Below are positions 22,162 through 35,429 of a stretch of 60,000 bases of DNA, piece after piece. The notes under the pieces were generated by a model, which saw only the letters and a list, made by a program, of their open reading frames with translations, made no database searches and was not told where the DNA came from. Positions within the stretch are counted from its first letter, which is position 1, and each line of letters starts with the position of its first letter. This stretch comes from Nymphaea colorata (taxonomy: Eukaryota; Streptophyta; Magnoliopsida; Nymphaeales; Nymphaeaceae). The stretch is taken from positions 21,980,742-22,040,741 of the forward strand of contig NC_045141.1 of NCBI RefSeq assembly GCF_008831285.2, read 5' to 3'. The translations under genes and the position numbers were made by a program.

Positions 22162-25100
22162 ATGGTGAAGGAGAAGAGCGTGCCGGCGGCTTCGGCCAAG
22201 CTACCGGTGGAAGCGTCGAAGCTGGTCGGCCGCATCGTCGAGAAGGGTTTCTCTTCCTCGAGCGGCGGCCGCTTCACCCTCCCCGAACCCTCTCTCCTCC
22301 CCTTTCCTGTTGCCCGCCATCGATCTCACGGTCCCGTAAGCCTCCATTCACTTTTCTTCTTTTTTCTCTTCCCCTTTGCTCCTGCGTTCGACTATTTTTT
22401 TGCCCTTAATTGATATAGCGACTGTCTCCATGATTGGTGGACTTCTGCTTATTTTCATAATTCAATCGTATAAGTTGCGTTTAACCATTTGAGGTAGTTA
22501 TTGGTTCTCTCGTTGCTCGACTAGAGTGCTTTATTTTATATCTATAAAGCACATTTTTTTTTTTACGTCTCATTGTGCTCTTTTTGTTTGTCTTTTCACT
22601 TCCCAATGTTGACAAGGGCATCTTTTGCCTTTCAATTTGCACTCCAATTTTTGAGAATACGAAACATCAAGCCCATCCCACCGGGTTTCCTGAGTGAACT
22701 GAGGTAAACGAATTGTAGCCTGTTGGTTTCATACCGAAAGAGTTTGTTTTTTCGTGGTTATTATTAGTTCATCATTGTCGCGCAAAATATAGATTTGCAT
22801 TTTATTTTTGTTCGTTCGATTCTTTAAGTGTACATTGGGCTGTATTTTTGCCTTTCTTTCCAATGTAATATTTTAATTGGGCCCGTATCATGTCTGATTG
22901 CTGTGACTTTCTCATTGAAGTTCATTATGTTAACAGCATTGGGCACCTAGAGCTAGTAACGAGGATGAAGAAGATGTGGAAGAGGAGGAAACGGATCCGG
23001 TTGCAGATTTTGCACAGCCAATACGAAGAAGGCCGAAGAAAGGCTTGGATTTAAGCAAATGGAAAGAGCTGGTGCCGAAAGAATGCTTGGCGGTGGCAAA
23101 AACCAAGAGCAGTAATGCCTCTGACTTGGTGGAACCTAAAGCGTCGGAAGCATCTTCTTCCGTTGGGCTATCTATATGTAAAAAGGAAATGGAAACGGTC
23201 GACAGTTTTGACACTTTACCAGCTGAAAATGAAGAACTGAGGACTTTGGGTGTGTCAGCAGCTAGTTTGTTTGATAACCTGTCACAAGGAAATGATTTTT
23301 CTCTTCTTCAAAGAAAAAGACCAGGTTGTTTTCAAGCAGAGATGCAGACTGATCCACCAAGGGAACTTGGACCTGTTGATGCTGGTGCGATGTCAAACAT
23401 GAATGACATTGATGCTGATAATAATGCGCTCCTTCAAGCAATGTCATACGAGGAGATTGCTGAAGCACAAGCTGAAATAAAGGAAAGATTTAAACCTGAA
23501 ATGGTAGAGATGCTGAAAAAACGTGGGAAAAAAAAGTTGGAAACACAAAACAAGATTCAATTCGAGAAAAGTCATAAGATGGTTCTTGATCAAAGGCAGT
23601 TGTCTATGAAGTCAGTAAAGTTCCCACAGGGTAAAACTGAGAAGGATCATGAATCAATGGATGTTGGATTATCTCCTAAGGCACCTAAACTTTCTGCCAG
23701 AGGGGAGGATGAAAATATAAATAAGTCTTCAAAAAACATTCCTGGTCATTCAGAAAATAATGCTACAACAGAAATGCATTTATCTAATAACAGTACGTGG
23801 CAGACTTGGTCTAATAGGGTTGAAGCTGCAAAGAAACTTAGATTTACTTTAGATGGATCTATCGTCACAGAGGGTAAATTCAAATTTCTCAATACTGAAG
23901 TATGTGAATTTTTCTGGTTATTGGAATGTATTGTGCCCATGTTAATGGATTTTTCTAAAGGCAATGTGGCAAATGCAATTAGTATTCTGTTTTACTACCT
24001 TCATTGTTGTTTGGATATTCAGATGAATTTGTGAAGTTTGTCAGTAATTTAATATGTTTATCTTTATTTGATAAAAGCTTGTTACTTGTTGACAGACTTG
24101 GGCGAATACAAATTTGATAATGTAAATGAGCGTGACTTTTTGAGAACTGAGGGCGACCCTGGAGCTGCTGGATATACAATCAAGGAAGCAGTATCTTTGG
24201 TTAGAAGCATGGTGAGCACCAGATCATGTATCATAGCAAGAGCCCTGATATTCTGTTTGCTTCTTAGCTGTTCTGTTATAGTCACCAATGGTCTACTAAA
24301 GTTATGATTCTATTGTCGTATTTGCATATGACAAGATTCCAGGACAGCGAGCTCTTGCTTTGCAACTTTTGGCTGCCGTACTTGACCAGGCTTTGTGCAA
24401 TTTACAACCAAAAAATGTAACTGGTTGTGAACTCGGTGTCGTTCAAAATGGTCATGATTCTGTTGACTGGCAAGCTCTTTGGGCTTATGCTATTGGTCCA
24501 GAACCAGAACTGATCTTAACTTTAAGGTAGATGTCTCATTATATCTACACATAAATATTTGCTTCACTGAGTTTTCTTTTGGCTTTTTTGGTTATCATAA
24601 GAAGCTCTTGAAGAAACAAAAGTAGATGTGGTGCCATGTACAAATAATCTGTGAACTTGGTGGATTTGTTTCACTGGATTTTCTTTTAGCATCATTTGTT
24701 ACCATTCTCTGGAAGAAGCAAAGATAAATGTTCAACAGTGTATAAAGGGTCTGCTAACTTTCTGGTTGTCTTTCGCTTGACATATCTATTGTCTGACAAG
24801 CTATATGGGCTTACAGCAAGCTTCCCAAGCTTGTCTGCTTTTAGGTGCCTTATGTCCTTTGTAGATATGCAAGGTAAACGTGCTTCATCATACCACAGTT
24901 AATTCATATTTTCTGAATTATAAAAAGGAATTATGTCTGTGTATTGTATATGTTTCTATTGTTAGTTGCTTTGTTAAGTACAACAGTTGTGAGATGGCTG
25001 GAACAATGATATTTTATTGATTGGAGAAGATGTCTTTCAATATTTTGAAATATTGAAATTCTTGATGAAGTAAACCATTTATAATTTTCTTTTACTGTTA

Positions 25101-26646
25101 TCTTTATTTTTCTGTTTCACATAATATGACTCCTTTACTTACTAAATATGCAAATTGAGAAGCATTTAGTTATACATTGTCTCTCTCATAATCATGAAAA
25201 CCTCAACAATTATTTACAGAAGAACTATGAAACTCTTGGTCCATACCCCAGGGGGCCAGAAGTTGTGAAGAACCTTTTTTTTTTTCCCTGAACATTCATG
25301 TGCTTAGAGTCTTAGACTGTACTATGGTTGCTAGGATGTTCGACAATGTGGTATTTGCAACTAATTTGTTCAATATGTAGGTCAAAATGCTGGCTATGGT
25401 ATTTAAATGATTTGCATAGTAATTTTTTTTTCTCAGTTATGACTCTGTCCAGCATATTTATATCTTTATGAGCTGTGGCTCATGAATGATATTTCTTCCA
25501 GATCATGTAACTTCTTAATTGTTTGGAAATTCCTACCTTGTAATATGTTGTGAGTCTGATTTTCTCAACAGAATGGCTCTTGATGACAATCATGCATCTG
25601 TGCTTGTGGCATGCACAAAAGTTATTCATTGCATTTTGTGTTGCAACCTGAACGAGCATTACTTCCTCTTGTCAGAGGTAAATTCTTAAGGCATACTTTG
25701 TAAGCTGTTACTAGTTTGGCATGGTGCTTTTTGTTTTATTATGTATGAGAATGTAGATGAAAATATTATGACCTTTCACTTTCAAATGACAGCTAGTGGG
25801 TGTTCACTTGAAGAGCATATATACTGCCCCTGTTTTTCGGGTTAAGGGAGAAATTAGTTCAGGCTTCCTTAATGGTGGGTTTTGGAAATACAGTGCAAAA
25901 CCATCAAATATCATTCCCTTCAAGGATCAGTCTATGGATGACGAGAATGATGAAGAGCACACCATAAAGGATGATGTTGTTGTAGCAGAGCAGGACATTG
26001 CAGCAGGATTGATAAGGATGGGGGTACTCCCAAGAATCCGCTACATGATGGAGGTTAGCATAATTTTTCTCATTGAATTTTCTCTGTTCCATGTGCTAAT
26101 TTTGTTTTAACTCCTTATAGTCTTTTCCTAGTTTTTTTTTTTTTCCTTTCACTGTCTTGGTCTTTTTGGTTTTTCAGGGAAAGACAAGTCATTTTGATCA
26201 ATTTAATGATGTTAACATCTATGAACACCACAAATGAAAAGGAAAAGAAGATGCTTTGCCTTTTAGATTTTTGTTGCTTCTTCCTGTCTGCTTAATTCAC
26301 CTGTGTAATTAGGAACCTGCTGTGACCTCCTTCTTGCACACATATTAGTCAATATGTTCTCTGCAATTTTTTAGGAGTCATTTCCCAGGATGTGGGTTTT
26401 CGGTGGAGCGCATCTGGAAAATCTTGAACGTTTTAGTGAACAATAAATGGCTGAGAAATTGTAGGTTTTCTTGTGCATGTGGATATAAATAACATATCTT
26501 GTCTTAGGGACAATTTAATGAGGAAATATCAGTGTTATTAAAAAAATGATAATTGAAAATATATTGGTTAAAAAAAGTTAAAAAGAAAGAAGCATATCAA
26601 TCATTTTATGGCATTCATATTGCAATAATTCTATGTGACACAGGTG

Positions 26647-26689
<43 letters not shown>

Positions 26690-29600
26690 TATATATATTA
26701 TATGTGTGTGTGTGTGCACGTGTGTGTGTATAGGTGCTAAGTTTAGTATTTAGTTATTCCTCAAATAACAAAAAAAAAAAGGTACGAGCAGTTTAGTTAA
26801 ATTATATAGTATATATGACCTAAAATCTATAGTATAACTGTATAGAAGGTTGAACTTAGCTTGCTGCTTCCAAGCAGTATCCACCTATACCACTCATGTG
26901 AGACGTCAGTGAATGTGCAATATTTTTGGATAGTCATTAGTTGTGTCTACCCTGTTGTGATTTTGAGGCACATAATGCTGTTTCTGTTTTCTCATGCTTC
27001 TGGTCATTGTTTTCCAGATGGATCACAATGTTGCTGCTGAAGAATACCTTCTACCTGTCCTTATTGCTTTTGCACGTCATTCCCCTGCATGTGCACGTGC
27101 TATCATGGAATGTCCTCGGCTTGTCGATACTGTCATTAACCGCTTTGTTAAAACAGGAACCTTATCAATCAGTTCTTCCGAGATAAAATCAATACGTCTT
27201 CTAACAGTAAGGATGCCACTTTACTGTGTGCCATATTTGTACTTGTTGATGCTACCTCTCTGATCAGTCATGTGAAATGTGAATTGCAAATGCTTATTGT
27301 GATGATGCTTCCTTAGTTTAATACTATCATGTGAACTTTCTAATGTAAAATGTGAAACAGTTTCTTAGTTATCATGCTCGGATATGCACAATTGTTGATA
27401 CTGATACATCTAGCTTTCTGCTCAGTCTCTTTTATGAACTTCTGAATGACAGTAGGAGCAGCAAACACCTATTGCTATATCCTAGAAGTTTGAACTCATT
27501 GGTGTTTGAGCTGTCTCAGAACCTTCAGCAAGTTGTCCTCTTCATTTATGTAGCATACTTATATTGAGATAACAGGTAAATATTTTTTGATAAATTACAC
27601 TGTCAAAGGCTCACCTAGGCGCAAGACTAGGGGTTTTCTTAATTGACAATCTAATCTTTTATTCTTTCATCTTTTTTTCTTCTGTTGAAACCATTCTTTT
27701 TTGTTTTTTTTTGCATCTTTTTTTTTTGTTTGTTGCATGTAATCTTGTTTTAAAAGTATATTATATGTGTGTGTTGCATGCTTGTATGCATCCCTACTTA
27801 TAGTTGCAGTTACAATTTATAAGCTTTTGTGCTTTGATTTTCTTACGTTATTTGAAGTTTTTAACTCACATATATATGTATGCTCTCCCCCCCCCCAAAA
27901 AAAAAAAACACATACCGTCTCTCTCTTTTAGGCTGTTTAGTAATTTTAGGTTTCTTGTTGTTCAATTTTAGAAATTAAGATTATAGATGTAGCAAGTACG
28001 TCTAGTCGTCTAGGAAATGGTAAGATTTTTCATGCTCTATAACATTGAAAAACATTGATGTCTGACTTCACAGCTTTTTTATGTGCTGTGTAACTTGTAA
28101 AGTCTAGTTGTTCAACTTCATTAGATTTCGTCTTTCAAGAATGTGTTTGTGTTGTCATGCATTTTAATTGTTTTTATTGTTATAAGTTGATAGCTGTAGG
28201 TTTCTCAGGAAGAAATGTTTCAGTTCCATCGTTAATTTTAACTAGTAGTTTTCCATTTTTTTGTTTTCCCTTTTTGGATTGCTTGTTCTACATCCTTATT
28301 GACTGTTATGTGATGATATATGTGGCTGCACAATAACCAGAAAGGCAAGTAATGTATTGGTTGGGAGCAGAGCTCCAGCGAACTGGGGCTTATTTAGTAG
28401 GACTCTTTTGGGTGTTTCAAATCTGCACCCTTAATTTAGCTTGTTACTCTCAATTTCATTTTCATTTTAGTTTTTTTCAGGAAGGAATGTACTTTCCCTT
28501 CATGTGTTTCCCTTGCCCATCTCAGTTGACAATTGTGATACATTGACCATATAGACATGCATATTATCACTAAATGTTATATCCTGTGTTGATCCTGGTA
28601 ATTTGTTGGAAATTTCCTGTTGATCAAGCTCATGCTGCATTTGTTTTCTCTTTTCTATTCCATTTACAGGTATTATCTGAATCCAGCAAGTCAAATTGTG
28701 AATATTTTATTAAGAATGGTGCTTTTACTGCTGCTATGCGGCATATATATGCATCACCCAATTCCCTAGAACAATGGCTGAAATTTGGTCGTGAATCTGC
28801 TGTACTCATTTCATCTATTTTGGTTGAACTGCTTCGCTTCTGGAAGGTCTGTATTTGTTATGGATACTGCATATCCTATTTTTCAGATTTTTTCCCTGCG
28901 ATGTGCCTTTGGTTGAGCCCACCTGCCATTGACATGCTAATTGGAAGCAAGGTGTTCTGTGAGTTCAATTCTGTTGCAAAGGAATCTTACATGGTGCTTG
29001 AAATCCTTTGTAGACGACTTCCATATCCTGGCACGGAGCAAGAAGGGGAAGGAGGAAACTGCAATAGTGGAAGTTCACTCACTTGGTCATGGGGCCATGC
29101 ATTTCCGATGGTTGATTTTGCATTGAAATGGATGTCCTTGAAGAATAATCCTTCCTCTTTCATTATTGAGCAGCACCTAGAAAGGAACGACCATGTTATC
29201 CAAGGCTCGTTCAGAAGCAGTTTAATCTCAGTTATTGCATCAGTCTTACACATGCTTTGCTCTCTGTTTGAGAGGATGACATCTGAGGGCAATATCGATC
29301 ATGGACATGACTATCATGTTCTTTTGTCTAGGTTGTCAAAATGTGCTGCTAACATTGTGCAACAGATTGACAAAAATGGGCTGCTGAGTTTTTCTGACAC
29401 AGATGCAGATGAAGAAATTTCTTCTACTAGAGGATATCCTTTTGTGGAGAAAATATGCTACTGGAGAACTCATGGTGATTGTGAGACATCAATATCTTGC
29501 TCATGCTTCCTTGATGGACTAATCCGACTTGTATTTTTGCTCCGTAAATTCTTTCATACGATTAAACAGGAAACTGGCATTGCTGATAATCAAACAATGG

Positions 29601-32600
29601 TAGCTATCAATATTGTTTCTCAAATTGGATTGGAAGATGTACTTGTCATCTTTATGAACTTTTTAACCCTAGAATGGCATATTGTTCAGTCCATTGAGAT
29701 GTGTTACAGAGGTGGTCCAGCTCCAGGACTTGGAATTGGTTGGGGTTCTTACGGTGGTGGGTTTTGGTCAACAAAGGTTTTGCTGTCTCAAATAGATGCA
29801 AGAGTGGTGGTTGACTTGCTCGAGTTACATCCAATCAGATTTGAGAAGGAAGAAGTTTCCAAGTCTTGTGCACTGCAGAAAGTCACTGCTGCACTTGCTG
29901 TATGCTTAATTTTAGGTCCACAAGATACATTTGTTATTGAGAAGGCCTTCAAAATATTGTTTGATGTTCCTGTCTTGAAATTTCTGAGTAGCTGTATTCA
30001 CTGCTTCCTTTACAATAACTTGATTGAGCCATTTGGTTTTACATTCACTGAAGAGGATTTCCATCACTTTAGTGGGGCTTTAGCTTCTCACTTCTGTAAA
30101 AGGTGGCTAAAGAGGAAAGTAAAGTCTGTTAAAGCTCATCTTGGAGCAGAAAATCAGGGCAAGCCTTTACACAGCAGGTCTAAAAAGTTAAATATCCTGG
30201 ATACAGTAGATGAGGAAGTGGTGGAGGCTGAAGAAAGAAAGTATGAGTCTCATACTTCTCTAATAATAGAATGGGCACACCAGAGATTACCACTTCCTAC
30301 ACATTGGTTCCTCAGTCCTTTAACGACTTTGGGGAGACTGCAATCAATTTCCAACTCCACTGCAGAATTTAATCACCTGGATAATAGATTCTACGATGAG
30401 GATATTCCTCTTCTTGTCAAAAGTGGGCTTTTTTTCCTCCTAGGTCTGGAGGCTATGTCGTCCACAAAATCTGATGCTCATTGCTCTTCAATTTCAACCA
30501 TACCGTTGGTTTGGAAACTGCATTCTCTTTCTATGGTTTTTCTTGTAAATGATGCTGTATTAGACGAACAAACAAAACATATGTTTGAAATATTGCAAAA
30601 ATTTTATGGGCAGAAGCTGGACCAAGAAAGAGGTAAATACATCAAGGTACTTGGCAACGAGATGGACAATTCATTTTGTCACTCTGAAACATTTCATGAA
30701 AAGACTCCAGAAGGGACCTCTTTGGAAATTCTCAACTTCCAAAGGGATGTACATTCCAGTTATTCTAGCTTTATTGAAACACTTGTAGGGCAATTTGCTT
30801 CTGTATCCTATGGTGATATGGCTTATGGACGTCAACTAGCAATCTATCTGCATCGATCCGTTGACATTCTAGTTAGACTTGCAACATGGAATGCATTGTC
30901 TGATGCTCGAGTTATGGATCTCTTGCCTACAATAGAGAATTGCATTCCCAAGGTTGAAGGGTTTCTTTATCCTCCAGAGGTATGTTTTGATAAGAAACTA
31001 CCAAAACTACATGATATCTTTATGTTCTTTTCTGGATATTCAGATGAATTGGTACATCAGAATTATACTTATGTTTTTTTTTTTGAGTTTATCTTTTCAC
31101 CTTAAAGGCTTGTAGCACGATAATACTCATCTTCATCGATTCATGCCTTGAAGTAGCATTAGTCTTAAATTCTGCAACAAGAAAACTTGGTTGACTGCAT
31201 TTGTACCCTTATTTTCAAAGCTTTGTTACTGATTTGTCTTGCAACTCCATTTCTTCATGGGGTTAATTTTACTTAGTGGTTCAGTATAGGCTGAGACATG
31301 AGCATGGTTTGGGTCCGTTACCTGTAACATGACTAGACTTGGAAATCAGTACCAGGTACGGGTACAGCTTAGATTGTGCCTGGGTCAGACCAGAGACTGT
31401 CTAGTGAAGTTTTTCTTTCTTTTGTCATGCTTTCATCCTGTCTTGTTTGAACGTGAGGACATTCAGACCTTGGGCATGGTGTTATATATTTTTTATTGGT
31501 ATAAATCATGAACGTATAAATTGTCTATTACCAACTCTATATGTACATGTGTGTATGTTTATAAATAATGTAGTATGTGCTTATGAATACCTCCATAGCT
31601 GTACCTCCTTCCACCTGCCTTTTGGATTACCAAGCTATAACCTTCACACTGGTGCTTGTGTGCGATTGGGTCATTAAGGGCGAAGGGATCTTTTTTGGCT
31701 TAGTGCTGGTTACTGTTTATAGTCCGCCGTAACTTACCTTCTCCAGCTGTCCTGTTTAATATTTAATGGTGTGCTTGCTGCATTAAGGGCATTAAGTTCA
31801 TGCAGTTGCTCTGCAGATGGAACTGGCATGATAATTGGGGCAGCTTGCCTGAGATAGCTTCTTGTGTGCCTGAAAAAGAATAACAGAAATCTGTTGCTAT
31901 TAGAGACTGGTATCTCCAGGACTTGATATATTGGCTCGTCTGAATTGTTCAGGACTAGTATCATGTTGCGTTCACTAACCCTGATATCTTCTATGTGGGA
32001 AAATTGCTTATCCTGCTCGAAGATATTTTCCAAGTCATTCATCTATATTATTTGTTACCCTTTCTATTTGCAAGCTTGATGCGGCTCACCGTCTTTATGG
32101 TTAAATGAGTTTGGTGGTCTTGTTCGTGTGACACCTTGATAGCCAACTAGTACGTTTGATTGCTTCTTTTAGTGCAATCTGAATAGAGACGGTTTCAGGA
32201 GTGCCAGTGGACTTGGATTTGTTTTTTACATGTGCGCGGGTAATTTGTGCAGGACAATGAAGAGGTTTTGGAGGCCTATGCTAAGTCATGGATTTCTGGT
32301 TCCCTGGACAGAGCTGCTCTTAGAGAATCTATCTGTTTTACCATAGCAATGCACCATCTTTCGTCCTTGTTTTTCATCAATACCAAGATGCCCTCAAGGC
32401 TGAGGAACAAATTGGTGAAGTCGCTATTGCGTGACTATTGTCGCAAGCAAGAGCACAAGGTATGTCGTGTTTTTGCAGAATGGAGTCTCAATTTTTGGCC
32501 TTTCAAAAGCTTCACTAATTTAGTCGCTGTCTCAGGCAATGCTCCTCAGGTTAATCAGGCACGAACACACATCATCTACAGAAGCAGGACAACTGGACAA

Positions 32601-32697
32601 GAAGTTCCAAATGTTACGAGAAGCTTGTGAAGGGAATTCATCGTTGCTTTCTTCGGTTGAGAAGCTCAAATGTGTGTGTTCCTCGTCAACAGAATAG
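22162..32697 (+). CDS. IYO: MINIYO / RPAP1-like Pol II elongation factor, 10 coding exons, 1550 aa
   Basis: Coding exons: 22162-22335, 22937-23873, 24096-24211, 24336-24526, 25572-25677, 25793-26053, 27018-27206, 28670-30979, 32253-32459 and 32536-32697. All junctions are GT-AG with matching phase, giving 1550 aa; Arabidopsis MINIYO is about 1465. Residues about 225-260 (EEIAEAQAEIKERFKPEMV) are the RPAP1 N-terminal domain. About 358-425 (LRFTLDGSIV; NERDFLRTEGDPGAAGYTI; PGQRALALQLLAAVL) are the RPAP1 C-terminal domain. The remainder looks helical; exon 8 alone encodes 770 residues, with FWKVCICYGYCISYFSDFFP diagnostic of the family. The C-terminus runs RNKLVKSLLRDYCRKQEHK then AMLLRLIRHEH. 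An acidic stretch (NEDEEDVEEEET) lies near residue 66. MINIYO/RPAP1 proteins bind RNA polymerase II, assist its assembly, nuclear entry and elongation, and in plants trigger cell differentiation. I see no frameshift or stop, so the gene appears intact. Confidence 0.95.
26649..26731. repeat. Compound TA/CA/TG microsatellite in MINIYO intron 6
   Basis: A long (TA)n run followed by ACACACACAT, more TA, and (TG)n. It lies inside the intron 26054-27017. A reading frame running through it is an artefact. Confidence 0.9.
31734..32042 (-). pseudogene. Antisense exon-like open frame in MINIYO intron 8
   Basis: On the minus strand, opposite the 30980-32252 intron, an ATG opens 102 codons: it begins MNDLENIFEQDKQFSHIEDI and includes EPIYQVLEIPVSNSNRFLLF and MPVPSAEQLHELNALNAAST. 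The composition is protein-like rather than that of random AT-rich intron. A strong donor (GAAG|GTAAGT) lies at its downstream edge (31737/31738), and a TTTTTCAG acceptor-like site lies inside it. I do not recognise the family. It may be a captured gene fragment from a transposon or the exon of a small antisense gene. Nearby sequence gives no second exon that I can support. Confidence 0.3.
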
Positions 32698-32776
32698 GCA
32701 AACCTGAAGAAATACGAGATTGTATATTATTAAAAATAAGGTCTGTAGGTAAATGGATTTGCCTGTGTAATTTAAG

Positions 32777-32904
32777 AAGGCGTTTGGTATCAGGAACACT
32801 GTTCCGGTAATGCTGTGTTTTTTTGGCAATGTATGATTCTCACCAAATGTCGTACAGAAGATCACAAGGAACATTGTGTTATTCGTGTCCTCCAAAAACG
32901 CCTT
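32777..32904. mobile_element. Possible 128 bp MITE just 3' of MINIYO
   Basis: The left end AAGGCGTTTGGTATCAGGAAC is approximately inverted at the right end; the outermost nine bases (AAGGCGTTT / AAACGCCTT) match perfectly, and GGAACA recurs inside both arms. GGCGTTTGG-type ends occur in plant PIF/Harbinger-like MITEs. No clear target-site duplication was seen. It starts about 80 bases beyond the MINIYO stop and may contribute to the 3' untranslated region. Confidence 0.4.
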
Positions 32905-34495
32905 TTTGTTTTCTTACCCGAAACTACCGCACCTGAAATGCATGATGGGGTTCCCCCTTTTCGAAACCTTCGATTGAAGTCTTGCTCTTTCGAATGCCCC
33001 TTCTGCCGCAGGGAACCATATCTCTCTCTGCCCCTCTCTTATCGTGGTTCACTTGCTGCGGAGCGAGGCTCTCTCTTCCGCCGTTGCTGTTCTTCATTGC
33101 CGGTTTTCTTCATTCATATTTTTCTGTGGTTTTTGCTTTCTTTCGTGGCTTTCGGCTTCACCGTTTTCATTGTTAGCATCCACCACACTTTGTTGTTGCC
33201 TATCCACAGGGGGAGGTCACTCGAGAAGGTGTAAGTGTATCTCTGAGACTGTCCATTCGTCAGACTGGTTCTCGTTCTGTTTCTTCTCTTTGTTTTGTTC
33301 TGAGACACAAGTTGCGAAAGTTTGGAGGTCGTCAAGTCTGTGCGGTCTCCATTTGTTTGGTTGTTTCATTTTATTCTTGTCAAATCTTTTCCCTTCCCCC
33401 TTTTCTGTTCCCCCTGAGATCGTCTCATTATAGACTGTCGCAGGTCGTTCACGGGCATCCACGTCTGTCCTTAAAAATCATCCGTTGGTCGTTGCCTTAA
33501 ATCATTCACTTGAATCTTTTTGTTCATTAGCATATTTAACTAAAGTTTTAAGTTTCTCATTATTTTTTTTTATTTCGAATGTTTGATTAAGTAGAACTTC
33601 ATCAACTGATCGAATTTTCATATTATCCATTATGTTGATCCTAGGCATTTGTACATGCAATAAGAGAGATAATTTTTATTGCCTTATATATGTTTTTTAT
33701 TTGGTTTATATATGTTGGGTCATTGAGAGAAAGAGAGTGTGTAATTTTATTGGTTGATATGTTTTTATGTCTGAGTTTAAAAAAAGAGTACTCTTATTGA
33801 CACATTCATGCTTTACCCCTTTCATCGGGGTTTTTCACATGTGCTCTAACAATACTTGTTCTCATTACCAAACCACACCTAAAATGTCACGTACGGTTGG
33901 GATCGTTCCTACCGTTTATTTCACATGCTTGCTCAGCCGCAAATTTGCATACAATGGGAGAGCTTGTACCTTGTCGGGTTTTTGTAATCACTTTGGTCCT
34001 GTCAAACAATGGGATATTTCTTTCCGACGACGTGCACCCCCTTACACAGAGATATGCGCCAAATGCATTTTTAGACGGAATTTCCATGCCCTTTTAACTG
34101 GTCATTTGCATCTCTATACAAGACCATTCGCGCTTGTCCTTTTCTTGGTGTGTGGGAAGTTGACAACTTTGTCTTTTTCCTGGTGTGTGGGAAATTACAA
34201 CCTTGTGACACGCTGCCGGTGTCAATACCTGATTCGAAGAGCTCTCAAACACCAAGTGATCTTTTTCACGCACGTACTAATGGACGGGAACGTTATTGGG
34301 AGCGTGGTTGGGCAACTATCAAGAAATTCGATGAGAGCTTAAGCGAACTGCCTAAATGAACACAACAATTCAAATTGTCATCAAATTTTGCTTACCAAAC
34401 AGATTGCCTTTGAATCAGAAGACAGCCATACGATATTTAACTGATACATTATCCCATATATTTTGCATGTAAGGGAAACTCAGACCTGAACCGTT

Positions 34496-34708
34496 TTGAA
34501 GCACCGAGAAATTCAACGAGTATACATCGTTCATGACTTGCAACACTGGCGGCCCAAAGACCATTCTGGCGAAAATGTGATGGTCTGCCACCGCGTAAGC
34601 AACCATGAGTCACGGGATCAGGTTAAAGTGTCTAAGTGGGAGTACAGCATCTGGGCAGCAATGCATCTTGATCGGAGGTTTTGGCAACCACGCACACTGA
34701 AATTCTGA
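34496..34708 (+). pseudogene. Unassigned protein-like terminal fragment
   Basis: This plus-strand open frame of about 70 codons reads HREIQRVYIVHDLQHWRPKD, then MVCHRV, and ends FWQPRTLKF with a stop. It is rich in H, W, R and D residues and lacks the low-complexity look of chance AT-rich frames. It follows an AAG that could be a splice acceptor (TTTTGAAG) and has an upstream in-frame stop only nine bases before. I do not recognise the family. It may be the last exon of a decayed gene or a transposon protein fragment. Confidence 0.25.
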
Positions 34709-35429
34709 AATCAGCAAGTCACAGGGACTTGCAAATTATTGTTTTTCTGTTCCATATTAAAATGTCAGCTGACACCCCAGAGTTCCAATTTTAGAAATTA
34801 GAACCAACTAGTGATTGTAACACTCGGTCATTGTAACTGAAACATAGACGCACAAAGGATCTACGATAAGTACTTTGTGAATTTAGTTAATATAAATATC
34901 CAACGTTTACATGAAGGATTCAGTAAGTCTATACTGTGATCAACTGATAGGAAGGTGGGAGATGCATGAAAATTACAACAGAAAGTTACAACCGTGCTGG
35001 GAACCTGTTTAATTCTTTATTAGCAGAGCATAACGATATGACCATTTCCGTGGTATAACAACCAATTAACTACACCAGGAAAAAAGAAACTTAGACGTCT
35101 CATCTACACAAGGCCTGCATGAAAAATAAACAAAAGCTTATATATACAGTGTTTCAATGAAGCTTAAGGGAAAAAAAAAGCAGCTAAACAATGGAACGGA
35201 GCTCTCATGCTAGGATCATGCTTTTACTAAAGAGTACACAAATTGGGGTTACAGACCTCTACCAGATTATGCCAACAAAGGTACACCCACGGCATATTGA
35301 AACTCTTCAACATTCTCCAACTAGAAGGCCTTAAGTCCGACTCCATAGCGAAGTGCATGGACTTCTCAATGTCAAAAAGCCTTTTTTCCCTTTTTTTTTT
35401 CTTCGTACTTAAACAAAAAAAAAAAAAAG

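Larger units (their letters stand above)
32698..35429. other. Interval between convergent genes
   Basis: This stretch separates the 3' ends of MINIYO and the minus-strand coiled-coil gene. It contains a small inverted-repeat element (32777-32904), a pyrimidine-rich, GC-richer patch (32940-33240) with a donor-like GGTGTAAGTG, and an unassigned plus-strand open frame of 191 codons (33767-34342) that resembles no family and holds a short direct repeat (TTTTCNTGGTGTGTGGGAA near 34141 and 34176). A possible exon lies at 34496-34708. No complete gene is supported. Confidence 0.5.

Noticed and set aside
22976-24034. Single-exon protein starting at 22976 and ending at 24034
   Set aside because: It starts at a GTG and reads through the intron at 23874; the MINIYO splice model joins it in phase to exons on both sides.
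27352-27567. Extra MINIYO exon in intron 7 (frame FLSYHARIC...)
   Set aside because: Joining 27206 directly to 28670 gives SIRLLT-VLSESSKSNCEYF, which follows the family; including this piece would break the frame and insert sequence absent from relatives.
30980-31105. Continuation of the 843-codon frame to 31105
   Set aside because: A GAG|GTATGT donor at 30979 and an acceptor at 32253 restore the conserved C-terminal region; the extension is intronic.
32460-32630. MINIYO terminating at 32630 in the reading frame of exon 9
   Set aside because: That frame departs from the family; the TCTCAG acceptor before 32536 gives AMLLRLIRHEH and a normal C-terminus ending at 32697.
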